This document shows positions 21,665-33,935 of a stretch of 64,000 nt of DNA, piece by piece (position 1 is the first letter of the stretch; every line of letters starts with the position of its first letter). This DNA comes from Apoderus coryli (lineage: Eukaryota; Arthropoda; Insecta; Coleoptera; Attelabidae). The stretch lies in the NCBI GenBank assembly GCA_911728435.2, contig OU452209.1, forward strand, positions 9,344,869 to 9,408,868. Reading direction: 5' to 3'. The notes beneath the pieces were generated by a model. The model worked only from the letters and a program-made list of their open reading frames with translations. It was not told the DNA's origin and did not search any database. The translations under genes were made by a program, and so were the position numbers.

Positions 21665-24600
21665 TAAGCCCCCAACAACATTATAGCTGCTGACCTTATA
21701 GCTCAAAACTCGCAAGGCGTGCCACTTTGAAATTTATAGCATAGATAGTCCTCTACATGTCCTTTGAACTCATATATGTTAGAATGACTTACACCCCGTC
21801 AGAGCCGTACTATATGATTTTTTTATTCCGGGATAATATTTTAACTGCTGACCCCATATCTCAAAACTAGCAAGGCATGCCACCTTGGAATTTAAAGCAT
21901 AGAGAGTCCTCAACATACCCTTTGAACTCATAAATGTCAGAATGACTTACACCCCGTCAGAGCCGGACTATCTGATTTTTTTATTCCGCGACAGGTTTTA
22001 ACTGCTGAACTCATAGCTCAAAACTGGCAAGGTGTGCCACTTTGAAATTTATAGCATAGATAGTCCTCAAAATGTCCTTTGAACTCATATATGTGAGAAT
22101 GACTTACACCCCGTCAGAGCCGTACTATATGATTTTTTTATTCCGGGATAATATTTTAACTGCTGACCCCATATCTCAAAACTAGCAAGGCATGCCACCT
22201 TGGAATTTAAAGCATAGAGAGTCCTCAACATACCCTTTGAACTCATAAATGTCAGAATGACTTACACCCCGTCAGAGCCGGACTATCTGATTTTTTTATT
22301 CCGCGACAGGTTTTAACTGCTGAACTCATAGCTCAAAACTGGCAAGGTGTGCCACTTTGAAATTTATAGCATAGATAGTCCTCAAAATGTCCTTTGAACT
22401 CATATATGTGAGAATGACTTACACCCCGTCAGAGCCGGACTATCTGATTTTTTTATTCCGCGACAGGTTTTAACTGCTGAACTCATAGCTCAAAACTGGC
22501 AAGGTGTGCTACTTTGAAATTTATAGCATAGATAGTCCTCAAAATGTCCTTTGAACTTATATATGTGAGAATGACTTACACCCCGTCAGAGCCGTACTAT
22601 ATGATTTTTTTATTCCGGGATAATATTTTAACTGCTGACCCCATATCTCAAAACTGGCAAGGCGTGCCTCCTTGGAATTTATAGCATAGAGAGTCCTCAA
22701 CATACCCTTTAAACTCATAAATGTCAGAATGACTTACACCCCGTCAGAGCCGGACTATCTGATTTTTTTATTCCGCGACAGGTTTTAACTGCTGAAGTTA
22801 TAGCTCAAAACTGGCAAGGCGTGCCACTTTGAAATTTATAGCATAGATAGTCCTTAAAATGTCCTTTGAACTCATATATGTGAGAATGACTTACACCCCG
22901 TCAGAGCCGTACTATATGATTTTTATATTCCGGGGTAATGTTTTAACTGCTGACCTCATATCTCAAAACTGGCAAGGCGTGCCACCTTGGAATTTATAGC
23001 ATAGATAGTCCTCAACATACCCTTTGAACTCATATATGTGAGAATGACTTACACCCCGTCAGAGCCGGACTATCTGATTTTATATTCCGCGACAGGTTTT
23101 AACTGCTGAAGTTATAGCTCAAAACTGGCAAGGCGTGCCACTTTGAAATTCATAGCATAGATAGTCCTCAAAATGTCCTTTGAACTCATATATGTGAGAA
23201 TGACTTACACCCCGTCAGAGCCGTACTATATGATTTTTTTATTCCGGGATAATATTTTAACTGCTGACCCCATATCTCAAAACTAGCAAGGCATGCCACC
23301 TTGGAATTTAAAGCATAGAGAGTCCTCAACATACCCTTTGAACTCATAAATGTCAGAATGACTTACACCCCGTCAGAGCCGGACTATCTGATTTTTTTAT
23401 TCCGCGACAGGTTTTAACTGCTGAACTCATAGCTCAAAACTGGCAAGGTGTGCCACTTTGAAATTTATAGCATAGATAGTCCTCAAAATGTCCTTTGAAC
23501 TCATATATGTGAGAATGACTTACACCCCGTCAGAGCCGGACTATCTGATTTTTTTATTCCGCGACAGGTTTTAACTGCTGAACTCATAGCTCAAAACTGG
23601 CAAGGTGTGCCACTTTGAAATTTATAGCATAGATAGTCCTCAAAATGTCCTTTGAACTCATATATGTGAGAATGACTTACACCCCGTCAGAGCCGTACTA
23701 TATGATTTTTTTATTCCGGGATAATATTTTAACTGCTGACCCCATATCTCAAAACTGGCAAGGCGTGCCACTTTGGAATTTATAGCATAGAGAGTCCTCA
23801 ACATACCCTTTGAACTCATAAATGTCAGAATGACTTACACCCCGTCAGAGCCGGACTATCTGATTTTTTATTCCGCGACAGGTTTTAACTGCTGAAGTTA
23901 TAGCTCAAAACTGGCAAGGCGTGCCACTTTGAAATTTATAGCGTTGATAGTCCTCAAAATGTCCTTTGAACTCATATATATGAGAATGACTTACACCCCG
24001 TCAGAGCCGTACTATATGATTTTTTTATTCCGGGATAATATTTTAACTGCTGACCCCATATCTCAAAACTGGCAAGGCGTGCCACCTTGGAATTTATAGC
24101 ATAGAGAGTCCTCAACATACCCTTTGAACTCATAAATGTCAGAATGACTTACACCCCGTCAGAGCCGGACTATCTGATTTTTTTATTCCGCGACAGGTTT
24201 TAACTGCTGAACTCATAGCTCAAAACTGGCAAGGTGTGCCACTTTGAAATTTATAGCATAGATAGTCCTCAAAATGTCCTTTGAACTCATATATGTGAGA
24301 ATGACTTACACCCCGTCAGAGCCGGACTATCTGATTTTTTTATTCCGCGACAGGTTTTAACTGCTGAACTCATAGCTCAAAACTGGCAAGGTGTGCCACT
24401 TTGAAATTTATAGCATAGATAGTCCTCAAAATGTCCTTTGAACTCATATATATGAGAATGACTTACACCCCGATAGAGCCGTACTATATGATTTTTTTAT
24501 TCCGGGATAATATTTTAACTGCTGACCCCATATCTCAAAACTAGCAAGGCATGCCACCTTGGAATTTAAAGCATAGAGGGTCCTCAACATACCCTTTGAA

Positions 24601-25945
24601 CTCATAAACGTCAGAATGACTTACACCCCGTCAGAGCCGGACTATCTGATTTTTTTATTCCGCGACAGGTTTTAACTGCTGAACTCATAGCTCAAAACTG
24701 GCAAGGTGTGCCACTTTGAAATTTATAGCGTTGATAGTCCTCAAAATGTCCTTTGAACTCATATATATGAGAATGACTTACACCCCGTCAGAGCCGTACT
24801 ATATGATTTTTTTATTCCGGGATAATATTTTAACTGCTGACCCCATATCTCAAAACTGGCAAGGCGTGCCACCTTGGAATTTATAGCATAGAGAGTCCTC
24901 AACATACCCTTTGAACTCATAAATGTCAGAATGACTTACACCCCGTCAGAGCCGGACTATCTGATTTTTTTATTCCGCGACAGGTTTTAACTGCTGAAGT
25001 TATAGCTCAAAACTGGCAAGGCGTGCCACTTTGAAATTTATAGCATAGATAGTCCTCAAAATGTCCTTTGAACTCATATATGTGAGAATGACTTACACCC
25101 CGTCAGAGCCGTACTATATGATTTTTTTATTCCGGGATAATATTTTAACTGCTGACCCCATATCTCAAAACTGGCAAGGCGTGCCACCTTGGAATTTATA
25201 GCATAGAGAGTCCTCAACATACCCTTTGAACTCATAAATGTCAGAATGACTTACACCCCGTCAGAGCCGGACTATCTGATTTTTTTATTCCGCGACAGGT
25301 TTTAACTGCTGAAGTTATAGCTCAAAACTGGCAAGGCGTGCCACTTTGAAATTTATAGCATGGATAGTCCTCAAAATGTCCTTTGAACTCATATATGTGA
25401 GAATGACTTACACCCCGTCAGAGCCGTACTATATGATTTTTTTATTCCGGGATAATATTTTAACTGCTGACCCCATATCTCAAAACTAGCAAGGCATGCC
25501 ACCTTGGAATTTAAAGCATAGAGAGTCCTCAACATACCCTTTGAACTCATAAATGTCAGAATGACTTACACCCCGTCAGAGCCGGACTATCTGATTTTTT
25601 TATTCCGCGACAGGTTTTAACTGCTGAACTCATAGCTCAAAACTGGCAAGGTGTGCCACTTTGAAATTTATAGCATAGATAGTCCTCAAAATGTCCTTTG
25701 AACTCATATATGTGAGAATGACTTACACCCCGTCAGAGCCGTACTATATGATTTTTTTATTCCGGGATAATATTTTAACTGCTGACCCCATATCTCAAAA
25801 CTAGCAAGGCATGCCACCTTGGAATTTAAAGCATAGAGAGTCCTCAACATACCCTTTGAACTCATAAATGTCAGAATGACTTACACCCCGTCAGAGCCGG
25901 ACTATCTGATTTTTTTATTCCGCGACAGGTTTTAACTGCTGAACT
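21665..25945 (+). repeat. Left satellite array, main block (~27 monomers of ~157 bp)
   Basis: Tandem monomers counted by the anchor TTACACCCCGTC, mean spacing about 157.5 bp. Two monomer types mostly alternate. Type A: GTACTATATGA, CCGGGATAATATT, CATATCTCAAAAC, CAACATACCC. Type B: GACTATCTGA, CCGCGACAGG, TATAGCTCAAAAC, CAAAATGTCC. The A-B dimer (~315 bp) is a higher-order repeat; B-B runs break the alternation, e.g. near 22420 and 24300. No reading frame. Confidence 0.95.
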
Positions 25946-27497
25946 TGTAACCGTATGTAATTAGCGGATGTTATATACATTCAGACGAATACTAATGTTA
26001 TAGTTTCATCCAAATGAACTCCGATATGCTATTAAATTGGTTACGGGTTCGCTTCCATATTTTACGAGCGGTTTAAAATAAAGAAGAACAACCAAAGAAT
26101 ATCAACTTGAATAATAACAGAATCAAATTATTATATGAACAAACAAACAACTAAAATAAGCTTTATTAATCTGTACTGAAGTAATGCAAAATTTACTTAC
26201 CAATATAGTATTTTTCACTATCGGTCACCGACTTTAATTAAAAAGGACTTTTTAATTGGTTGACCTTTTTGAAACTAATTTATTGAAAACTTTATTAGAA
26301 ATAAAACACATATTTTTGTGGGCTAAAAACAACTAATTTAATAATTAAAACTAATTAAAGAAATTTAATAACAAATAAAGAAATAAATATGTGTAAATAA
26401 AAGAAAGAGAAAGAATAAAACAATTAAGCAATAATGAGAATTTAAAAGAAAATCGTAGTTATTACTGTACTACTTAAAAATAGGAAAAATTAATATAATT
26501 CGAATAATTATATTAATTTCTATACGAGACTTTAACATACTAGTGAAAACGGAACTTAATTCATTTACTACAGAAATAACTTTAAACTTTGTATAACAAA
26601 AAAAACTGATTAAACAAAAAGGCCTTCAATTAAAAGTATATCAAAACTTACGGAACTTTATACAAATCACAATTTCCGAATAAAAAGAAATGAACTTAGT
26701 CTTTAAACAAAAACTAGAAAATAATTCTTAACTGATAATTTACTAAGTTCAAAAAAGAAATTAAAATATTTAATTTAACATTTATAATTAGAGAAAACAC
26801 TTCTTTATTCAACAAAGACCAAGACCAATCTGAATATTTAAAAACTTATTCTTTTCTAGCATGTCTCATCAAAGTTAAAAAGCAGGTACCTAGACGGAAA
26901 ATAACCGACCAGCAAAAAGAAGGACATTTATGACATAGTTACCCTTATACATTTACAGGGTGAGAACAAACAAGATACATTTTTATTCGTATGTCGACTT
27001 TAATAAATTTGCTTGATTGCGTCTGGATAAAAACCCATAGTTTTTTATTCGCCCGTTAAGTATATTATTTTGATATGGGAAACCGTGACGCTTTTCAATT
27101 AGCTGGAGTATATAATCAAAAATGTTCGACATTTAATTTGCATGAAGATCTATCGAGTAATTATGAGTGAACACGCTGTAACCCAACATCTGGTTCTCTT
27201 CTCTATCTTTGGCCTACCCATAAAACAAAATTGTATATTCTCGATAACGAACTAAAAGGTTGTTCTCCCAGATACGTCACCATTCTTTCAGGCAAAGATA
27301 ATACTTGCATTATCTGCATATGTTGAAAAAAACCCATATCAATAAACGACAAAATAAACAGAAAGTATCCCTTACATTTTTATGACCGAGAGAATATTTA
27401 TACCCATTCTACCCAAAAACTAATATTAACCATAAAACCTAGACATAACCACAGGGCCGGACAACAGGAAATTCCATTGCTCATTCGTTTTATTACA
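25946..27497. mobile_element. Solo LTR (~1.55 kb) inserted in the satellite array
   Basis: Begins TGTAACCG and ends TTATTACA, with 4-bp duplication AACT on both sides (25942-25945, 27498-27501), splitting one satellite monomer cleanly between GCTGAACT and AACTCATAGC. No coding capacity, no internal region. Best read as a solo LTR left by recombination; family unknown. Confidence 0.7.
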
Positions 27498-28345
27498 AAC
27501 TCATAGCTCAAAACTGGCAAGGTGTGCCACTTTAAAATTTATAGCGTTGATAGTCCTCAAAATGTCCTTTGAACTCATATATGTGAGAATGACTTACACC
27601 CCGTCAGAGCCGTACTATATGATTTTTTTATTCCGGGATAATATTTTAACTGCTGACCCCATATCTCAAAACTGGCAAGGCGTGCCACCTTGGAATTTAT
27701 AGCATAGAGAGTCCTCAACATACCCTTTGAACTCATAAATGTCAGAATGACTTACACCCCGTCAGAGCCGCACTATCTGATTTTTTTATTCCGCGACAGG
27801 TTTTAACTGCTGAAGTTATAGCTCAAAACTGGCAAGGCGTGCCACTTTGAAATTTATAGCATAGATAGTCCTCAAAATGTCCTTTGAACTCATATATGTG
27901 AGAATGACTTACACCCCGTCATTGCCGTACTATATGATTTTTTTATTCCGGGATAATATTTTAACTGCTGACCCCATATCTCAAAACTAGCAAGGCATCC
28001 CACCTTGGAATTTAAAGCATAGAGAGTCCTCAACATACCCTTTGAACTCATAGCTCAAAACTGGCAAGGTGTACCACTTTGAAATTTATAGCATAGATAG
28101 TCCTCAAAATGTCCTTTGAACTCATATATGTGAGAATGACTTACACCCCGTCAGAGCCGGACTATCTGATTTTTTTATTCCGCGACAGGTTTTAACTGCT
28201 GAACTCATAGCTCAAAACTGGCAAGACGTGCCACTTTGAAATTTATAGCATATATAGTCCTCAAAATGTCCTTTGAACCCATATATGTCAGAATGACTTA
28301 CACCCCGTCAGAGCCGTACTATTTATTTTCTTCATTAAGCGACAA
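27498..28345 (+). repeat. Left satellite array, inner block (~5 monomers)
   Basis: Continuation of the array after the solo LTR. Contains a recombinant short unit at about 28040 where an A-type CCCTTTGAACTCAT runs straight into B-type AGCTCAAAACTGG. The last unit decays at 28320-28345 into the core. Confidence 0.9.
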
Positions 28346-29956
28346 TGGTTTAACTATAAATATCTACGTCATAAGCAAAATAATAAATAATGAATGTTTG
28401 AATTAAAAATAAAGTAGATATAATTTTAAATTAGATTATTAAGTTAACTTGTTTTTATCATGCTTTTTTTTAAGGAAAGCTCTACTTCGTCAATTGAGTA
28501 AACCCAAATATGGTCGTTTGCAGTATAAAAATGATGTTGACTTTATTTGAGGATGAATGACATGTTCTCAGAAATTTTCAAAAGTTTGGTCGCACTCTAT
28601 TAAACGTCTGTACTGTATGGTTCCAACTGTAGCTTTTAGCACGAGATATCAAATGACAACAAGATGTAAGGGACGACATCTAGTGTGAGCAGGCAATATG
28701 CCCGGTAAAACAAAATTTACAAGCGATGGCCGGTCAAGAAGTAAGAACTCCATTAAATCCTATTGCCAACACTAAATACGCCTGAATTCCCTAGTGGGAG
28801 GCTTTATTTACGAAATGTTTGTTACACAATCTAACAAGACTTTAAGTAAGTTTGAAATGTGTTTCACACTATGGCGCTTTCACTTTGAGCATATTATTAC
28901 ATTATGTAACAAGCATTCGTAAATAAAGTCTTTCGTCAGGGATTTCGGGCGCATCTAGTGTTGGAAATAGGATTTATTGGAGGTGTTTACTTTTTGTCCG
29001 TCCAACGTTTGTAAACTTTTTTCACCAAGCACATTGCCATCTCACACTAGTTGTCGCCACATACATTTTGTTGTCATTTACTATATTTATTTTTTCACCA
29101 TGCAAAATAGTTTGCTAGAAGGAACGCCAAATGAAAGCAAAAGATTTTGAAGGCCAATAATTATGTGTTTAATAGTAATTATTATTTAATCGAATGTATT
29201 TTTATCTGGTTTACGCAACCGTCCAGCAAGAACCAACGAGGAGGTGTAGAGCGCTCTTGCCTGAAGGGGTAGATATTAAGACATTTTTCGGTAATAAGAT
29301 AATAATTTTAATTAAAAATCTTTAAAAAAATAGTACAACTAGAACATACCTTGGCTAACTAAGCGTTACTTGAGTGTTACTACTTATACCGAAAAGTGAC
29401 CTATTTAAAAGGAATAGGAAGGATTCTTTGGAATGGAATTTGGTTTAGAACCGGTTAGTAAGAAAACAAAAATATTATTTTAAATATAAAAATTAAAAAT
29501 AATAAGAATAAAAATTATAAAACGTAACGTAATAAAAAAATCGCATAACGTTTCTTCATGGACGTTCGACCTGTCAAATAAACTAAACTGATGTCACATC
29601 GATCAATCACATCATCGAAAACTAACAAAACGTATATTCTAAAAACAACATAATAAGTACAAATAATATAACAAACAAAATAAAATCCATGTCTCTATGA
29701 GTCAACAAAAATAAACTTAAAAACAATCGGTTAATCGATGATCCAAACAGCTGTACTATCGAAGGTCAAAAACAAAACCAAATTAAAAATATATTCTAAA
29801 AATTTATAACAATAAATACGTGTTTCATGTCTTTGGCAAAAAATGTAATTTCACTGGTCATTTTTAGTTAATACTAGCGTTTCGAGAATTATTCACTCAT
29901 TATTTATTTAATTGAAAATAGCTTTATTGGTGGACAGAAAGAACACAAAATTGTTG
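28346..29956. other. Non-coding core flank downstream of the transposon genes, with a MITE-like insert
   Basis: No gene recognised. 28650-29082 is a ~430-bp inverted-repeat piece: AAATGACAACAAGATGTA at its left is matched by the complement of TACATTTTGTTGTCATTT at its right, and the inner arms share CTAGTGTGAG and AATCCTATT. Target duplication not resolved. Confidence 0.55.
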
Positions 29957-30856
29957 TTAGTATTTTCGGCACAAAGAACACATGTTGCATTCAATAAAAT
30001 TTGAATTATCATTCAGGGATTTATTGCATAAAGAATGAATATTTCTATGGCAAAATTGACATTCTAAGGAAGTTGATTTATCAACAACATTACGTCCACA
30101 TAATAAACATTTGTCGCCCATGTCCGACGATCTCCCTAAGATAATCCGTTTTATGGTATCTCTATAAGAATCAATACCACACGATTCATCAAGAGGCTTA
30201 CCTTCTAAAATGTTATTAAAAAAATAAATGATATATGGACCGCAATTATATTGATCTGTTTGAATAAGATGATTGAGGGAAAGAATTGAAAAATCGGTAT
30301 AATCGATCGGTTTGTCCAAAATTGCCTGATATTGATTCCAAAAATGTTTGAATTTTTTGTAATATATGTCCGCCATTTTACGAGTTGAACCCATGGGATC
30401 TAAATATATAAAAGTTTTTAAACGAAAATCTATTAATATTAGACAGAAATGATTGCCACCGACGACTATAGGCATTGCAAGAGGCTTATCAAAAAATTTC
30501 ACTTTTTTTAAAAAATCAGTTGAAAACGAACTAAAGTTTTTAAATATTTCGGTACCGATTATGTCCTCAACAATAGTGTATTTCTGATATTTATCCAAAG
30601 CTATCATTGCTAATGTAACAGTAGTACCAGTTAGCCACGATTTGCCAGTTAAGGAATTAAAATCTGAAAATAAAAGTTCCTTTATTGTGATATCAGTGTC
30701 ATCAAAAGTGGCAACAACATATTCGCGATCTACTTTTTGATAAAAATTAATATTATTTACTAAACCATTGGGAAGTAAAATTATCTCATTTAGGGTTGTC
30801 CATTTTCTCGCAGCAAATAGGGGAATTTCATGGGATGGTAGTAATAAAGCTGGCAT
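29957..30856 (-). CDS. Ulp1-type (C48) cysteine protease with C-terminal PHD-like zinc finger
   Basis: 299 residues. The protease fold is supported by SWLTGTTVTLAMIAL (~74-88), H136 in GGNHFCLILID, D153 in IYLDPMGS, Q199/Q202 and C205 in QTDQYNCGPYIIYF: the His-Asp-Gln-Cys arrangement of Ulp1/SENP desumoylating proteases. Residues 250-296 form a C4HC3 finger (C250, C253, C266, C269, H274, C277, C290, C293). It is in the same frame as the transposase ORF, 24 nt downstream of its TGA and with no stop between, so it may be translated by readthrough, reinitiation or as part of an originally continuous polyprotein. Ulp1 domains recur in several eukaryotic DNA transposon groups; substrate unknown. 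Confidence 0.85.
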   Translation of the reverse strand: MPALLLPSHEIPLFAARKWTTLNEIILLPNGLVNNINFYQKVDREYVVATFDDTDITIKELLFSDFNSLTGKSWLTGTTVTLAMIALDKYQKYTIVEDIIGTEIFKNFSSFSTDFLKKVKFFDKPLAMPIVVGGNHFCLILIDFRLKTFIYLDPMGSTRKMADIYYKKFKHFWNQYQAILDKPIDYTDFSILSLNHLIQTDQYNCGPYIIYFFNNILEGKPLDESCGIDSYRDTIKRIILGRSSDMGDKCLLCGRNVVDKSTSLECQFCHRNIHSLCNKSLNDNSNFIECNMCSLCRKY

Positions 30857-30880
30857 GTAATAAAAATAATAAAAAAAATT

Positions 30881-33853
30881 TCATCGGGGAAACATTATAT
30901 TCCAAAATTTAGTGTCCCTACGAATTCTTTCGATTTTTAGAACCACCGTAGTGTAGATAACAAAATCACACCAAGGTCGGTTGGTTATTTCTAAAAGTCC
31001 TTGAATTTGACAATAGTACTCATGCGTAGTTTTCAAGTTGCCAGAAGAATCCAAGTAAGCAAGGATATTTATATCAATTTTGGAGTTTCGAATGCTATAA
31101 GGGCACTTTACCTCAATCAATCCATCATCATCAATAAAACCGTCGGGAGATCCTGCGATATAATTATGTTGTTTATGAATAACAAGTCCAGCTTTTTTGA
31201 AATGACATTTGGTTTGAGAAACATATAATTTGATGGCATTATTTTCATTAGTAACTCCATAATTTACTGAAGGAATGTTACATAAATTGCGATTCTGCAA
31301 TATTTGTTTGGCTAAATTGATCTTGCGCTTCTCACTAGAAGCTGTAAAAACTTTGCCAAAATTTGAAGCAGTTAGGCGAACTTGTCGTTCTCTAACCCAG
31401 ATAGTAGAGCTTCTCTGTCGTACCGTCTCTTCTTGAATCAAATTCATCGCTCGAGGGGACAGTGTCAAGGTTTGCAAGTGTTGCAAACACTTTTCGCGAA
31501 TAGTTGTTTCAGCCTGACAGTGTATATTGATGATATCGACAGTTGGGTTGCTTAAGCAAAGACGACAAACAAATGCTCCAGAATAAGACTTTTCTAGCGT
31601 AGAAGAGTCACATTGCTGATGAATCCATCCATTACACGTATCGCATTGGACCCAGTCGGCAGTTGCATCTAGTCTTCCGCGTAAACAATATAAGCATTTG
31701 TCAAAAACTGTGTCATTTTGACCAACGTCTTGAAATGATATAAGATAATTGCCAGAAAAATGTGTGGTAATTGATGTTTTTGGTCTTTTGCACCAACTCT
31801 CTTGAGATGTGTATTCATCTGAACTCAAATCTTTACTGAAAAGCCTTTTTCTCGCAAGTCCTTTTTTCGGTATGTTTAATTGAATTTCTTTGTAAACAGA
31901 GAGTACATTTATTCTACTTTTTCTAATAAATCGTGAAGCCTTTAGGTTTTTTTGACCCTCTAACAAAATATTTTTTAACTGTCCAAAATAATTTTCCACA
32001 ACAGAGTTACTTAATCTATCTATTTTGTATTCTTTTCTAATTAAAATCCCTGTCCACAATGGACAAAATGGCATATATTTAATTAAAACTAAATTTAAGA
32101 ATTCTGGATTATAAAATACATTTTTTTCTAATTTTCGTTCACTAGACACTAGTACATGTTTATCAAACAACATTTTAAAATATTTATAAAAAGGACTGCG
32201 CTTATATAGGGCAGTCTCGCTTTCGTCGATAGGGGCAACAGAAATATCACAACTATCTGAATTATAAGTACTGTTGACATTTTCAATATTATTATGCATA
32301 GCAAATAAACGTGTTTTAGCAAGAACAACTTGGTTGCTTACATCCACAGATAATAAAAGTGTTGTTAAATCAGTAAACCAGTTAGATATGACAGTAATAT
32401 CCTTTTGAAGAATACAAATAGCCAACAAATTTTTTAAAATTCCTTCAAGCTCTTTTTCATCCTTAAAATGCAGCGCAACATCTTTGGACACCATTTTCAT
32501 AAAGTGGGCGCAACACATATGTATTGTAATTATATTAGAATCCAAATGTTTATTATTAAATGCAACTTCGAAAGTTAAATCTAAATATTCATAAAGCAAT
32601 AAACGATTACATGCTTTGGTGATTGCGTGGATATTTGCAAATGAGAAATCTGTAACAACAGCACCAAATGCTGGCCATTTATTATGCTCTTCGCAGAAGG
32701 TTCTAAATTCATTAAAAATTTTGAAAATTGTTTTTGAATTATGGTTCGATGACAACATTTCAAAAATAGGGACTATCCTCTTGTTCTGAATATGATTAAT
32801 AACTCCAGAATATAGATAAACTCGATTATCCATTGAATTTACTTTTCTTGCAATACTGCCAGTTGCATCAAAATGAATAATTGGAGGAACGTCCATAAGA
32901 GTTTGTTGATTTTTTAAAATGTGTAATTGTTCCATACTATATGTTTTGACGCAAAATGGAATACATACTTCTTGCAAGTACTCTGGATGATCGCGTTGCA
33001 TTTTAATTAAGTCTAATATATCGTCCTTATCTCTATCTAATTGTGCTAGCGCATCTGATCTAATTTTGCGAACAGTTGAATCAGATTTAATTTCTCCAAG
33101 ATTTTGAGTTTTTAATATGAATTGGGAGTTACTATTTATAATATCATTGGCTTTTATAACAGATGGTTTTTTACTTAAACAATCTTGCATTTTTAAAACT
33201 CGTTTAATACCCTTTAAGTATGATGTCACAAATTGATGATGCGAAAAGTTCAATCCTGAACTATATACCATAACAACTAAATCTGGATTAATAATAATTT
33301 TAAATTTTTTGCATTTATATGCATTATGTTTGCAGACAGCAAAAATAGTAATATTTTGTTTCGAGTAATTTGTATATTTAAATATTATGTTGCAAGTATT
33401 ATTGGCCGATTGAGAAATTTTTTGTTTTAAATATGAAGGCGCATAATAAGCATTTAATTTAGAATTTTCTGATACCAATTGCCATGCCCTTTCCGAAATA
33501 TTAAATGTTCCTTCGAAATGATTACAGTCTTTGTAAGTACAAGTCGGTAGATTATCGAGATTTTGAGATCCGCGGGGTAAAAGCTCATCATTATCACATT
33601 TAGCATTACTAAATAATTCGTAAGGCATCGGTTTTTTTTCAGGAGTCGGTATAATTGGTTCTTCATAGTTTTCACTTTCATGATTAACACACGTTGGAAC
33701 AATAATGGAAGATGGTTCTGAGCTTAAACCATAATTTTCTACAAGAGAACTGTCGCTGCATCTATGATTTGCAATAGGTGAAATGGGTTGCCAATCTTCG
33801 TGATTTATTGTTATATCCTCTACATTTGGAGTTGAGCAGAATATAATTGGCAA
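30881..33853 (-). CDS. MULE-type DDE transposase fused to PHD finger and YqaJ-type exonuclease
   Basis: 990 residues. Candidate catalytic residues: D329 (IIHFDATGS), D402 (AVVTDFSFANIH), the CxxH insert C447/H450 (IHMCCAHFMKM) and E620 (LSNSVVENYFGQLK), the D-D-CxxH-E order of MULE transposases. Residues 720-766 form a PHD finger (C720, C723, C737, C740, H745, C748, C763, C766). Residues ~820-975 match the YqaJ/lambda-exonuclease PD-(D/E)XK fold: RLTASNFGKV, NYGVTNENNAIKLY, SPDGFI (D904), GLIEVKCPYS (E914, K916) and YYCQIQGLLE (Q949). Expected role: cut and join the element ends, with the PHD possibly reading histones and the nuclease processing DNA ends. The first Met (33853) is arbitrary: the frame is open ~28 codons further up and joins the upstream ORF if one base of an A11 run (33950-33960) is removed. 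Confidence 0.85.
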   Translation of the reverse strand: MPIIFCSTPNVEDITINHEDWQPISPIANHRCSDSSLVENYGLSSEPSSIIVPTCVNHESENYEEPIIPTPEKKPMPYELFSNAKCDNDELLPRGSQNLDNLPTCTYKDCNHFEGTFNISERAWQLVSENSKLNAYYAPSYLKQKISQSANNTCNIIFKYTNYSKQNITIFAVCKHNAYKCKKFKIIINPDLVVMVYSSGLNFSHHQFVTSYLKGIKRVLKMQDCLSKKPSVIKANDIINSNSQFILKTQNLGEIKSDSTVRKIRSDALAQLDRDKDDILDLIKMQRDHPEYLQEVCIPFCVKTYSMEQLHILKNQQTLMDVPPIIHFDATGSIARKVNSMDNRVYLYSGVINHIQNKRIVPIFEMLSSNHNSKTIFKIFNEFRTFCEEHNKWPAFGAVVTDFSFANIHAITKACNRLLLYEYLDLTFEVAFNNKHLDSNIITIHMCCAHFMKMVSKDVALHFKDEKELEGILKNLLAICILQKDITVISNWFTDLTTLLLSVDVSNQVVLAKTRLFAMHNNIENVNSTYNSDSCDISVAPIDESETALYKRSPFYKYFKMLFDKHVLVSSERKLEKNVFYNPEFLNLVLIKYMPFCPLWTGILIRKEYKIDRLSNSVVENYFGQLKNILLEGQKNLKASRFIRKSRINVLSVYKEIQLNIPKKGLARKRLFSKDLSSDEYTSQESWCKRPKTSITTHFSGNYLISFQDVGQNDTVFDKCLYCLRGRLDATADWVQCDTCNGWIHQQCDSSTLEKSYSGAFVCRLCLSNPTVDIINIHCQAETTIREKCLQHLQTLTLSPRAMNLIQEETVRQRSSTIWVRERQVRLTASNFGKVFTASSEKRKINLAKQILQNRNLCNIPSVNYGVTNENNAIKLYVSQTKCHFKKAGLVIHKQHNYIAGSPDGFIDDDGLIEVKCPYSIRNSKIDINILAYLDSSGNLKTTHEYYCQIQGLLEITNRPWCDFVIYTTVVLKIERIRRDTKFWNIMFPR

Positions 33854-33935
33854 AGAATCGTTTCTATTAAAATATTGTTTACATATTTTATGAATTAACT
33901 TTCTATTTATAACAGAGTTTTTTTTACTAAGTATT

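Noticed and set aside
21665..25945. Regularly spaced repeats resembling a CRISPR array
   Set aside because: The whole 157-bp unit repeats with no unique spacers, and the context is a eukaryotic transposon.
30881..33853. KDZ/Zisupton transposase
   Set aside because: Ulp1 domains also occur there, but the CxxH insert, 9-bp duplication and tandem-repeat TIRs favour a NOF-like MULE. Kept open as an alternative because no profile search was possible.
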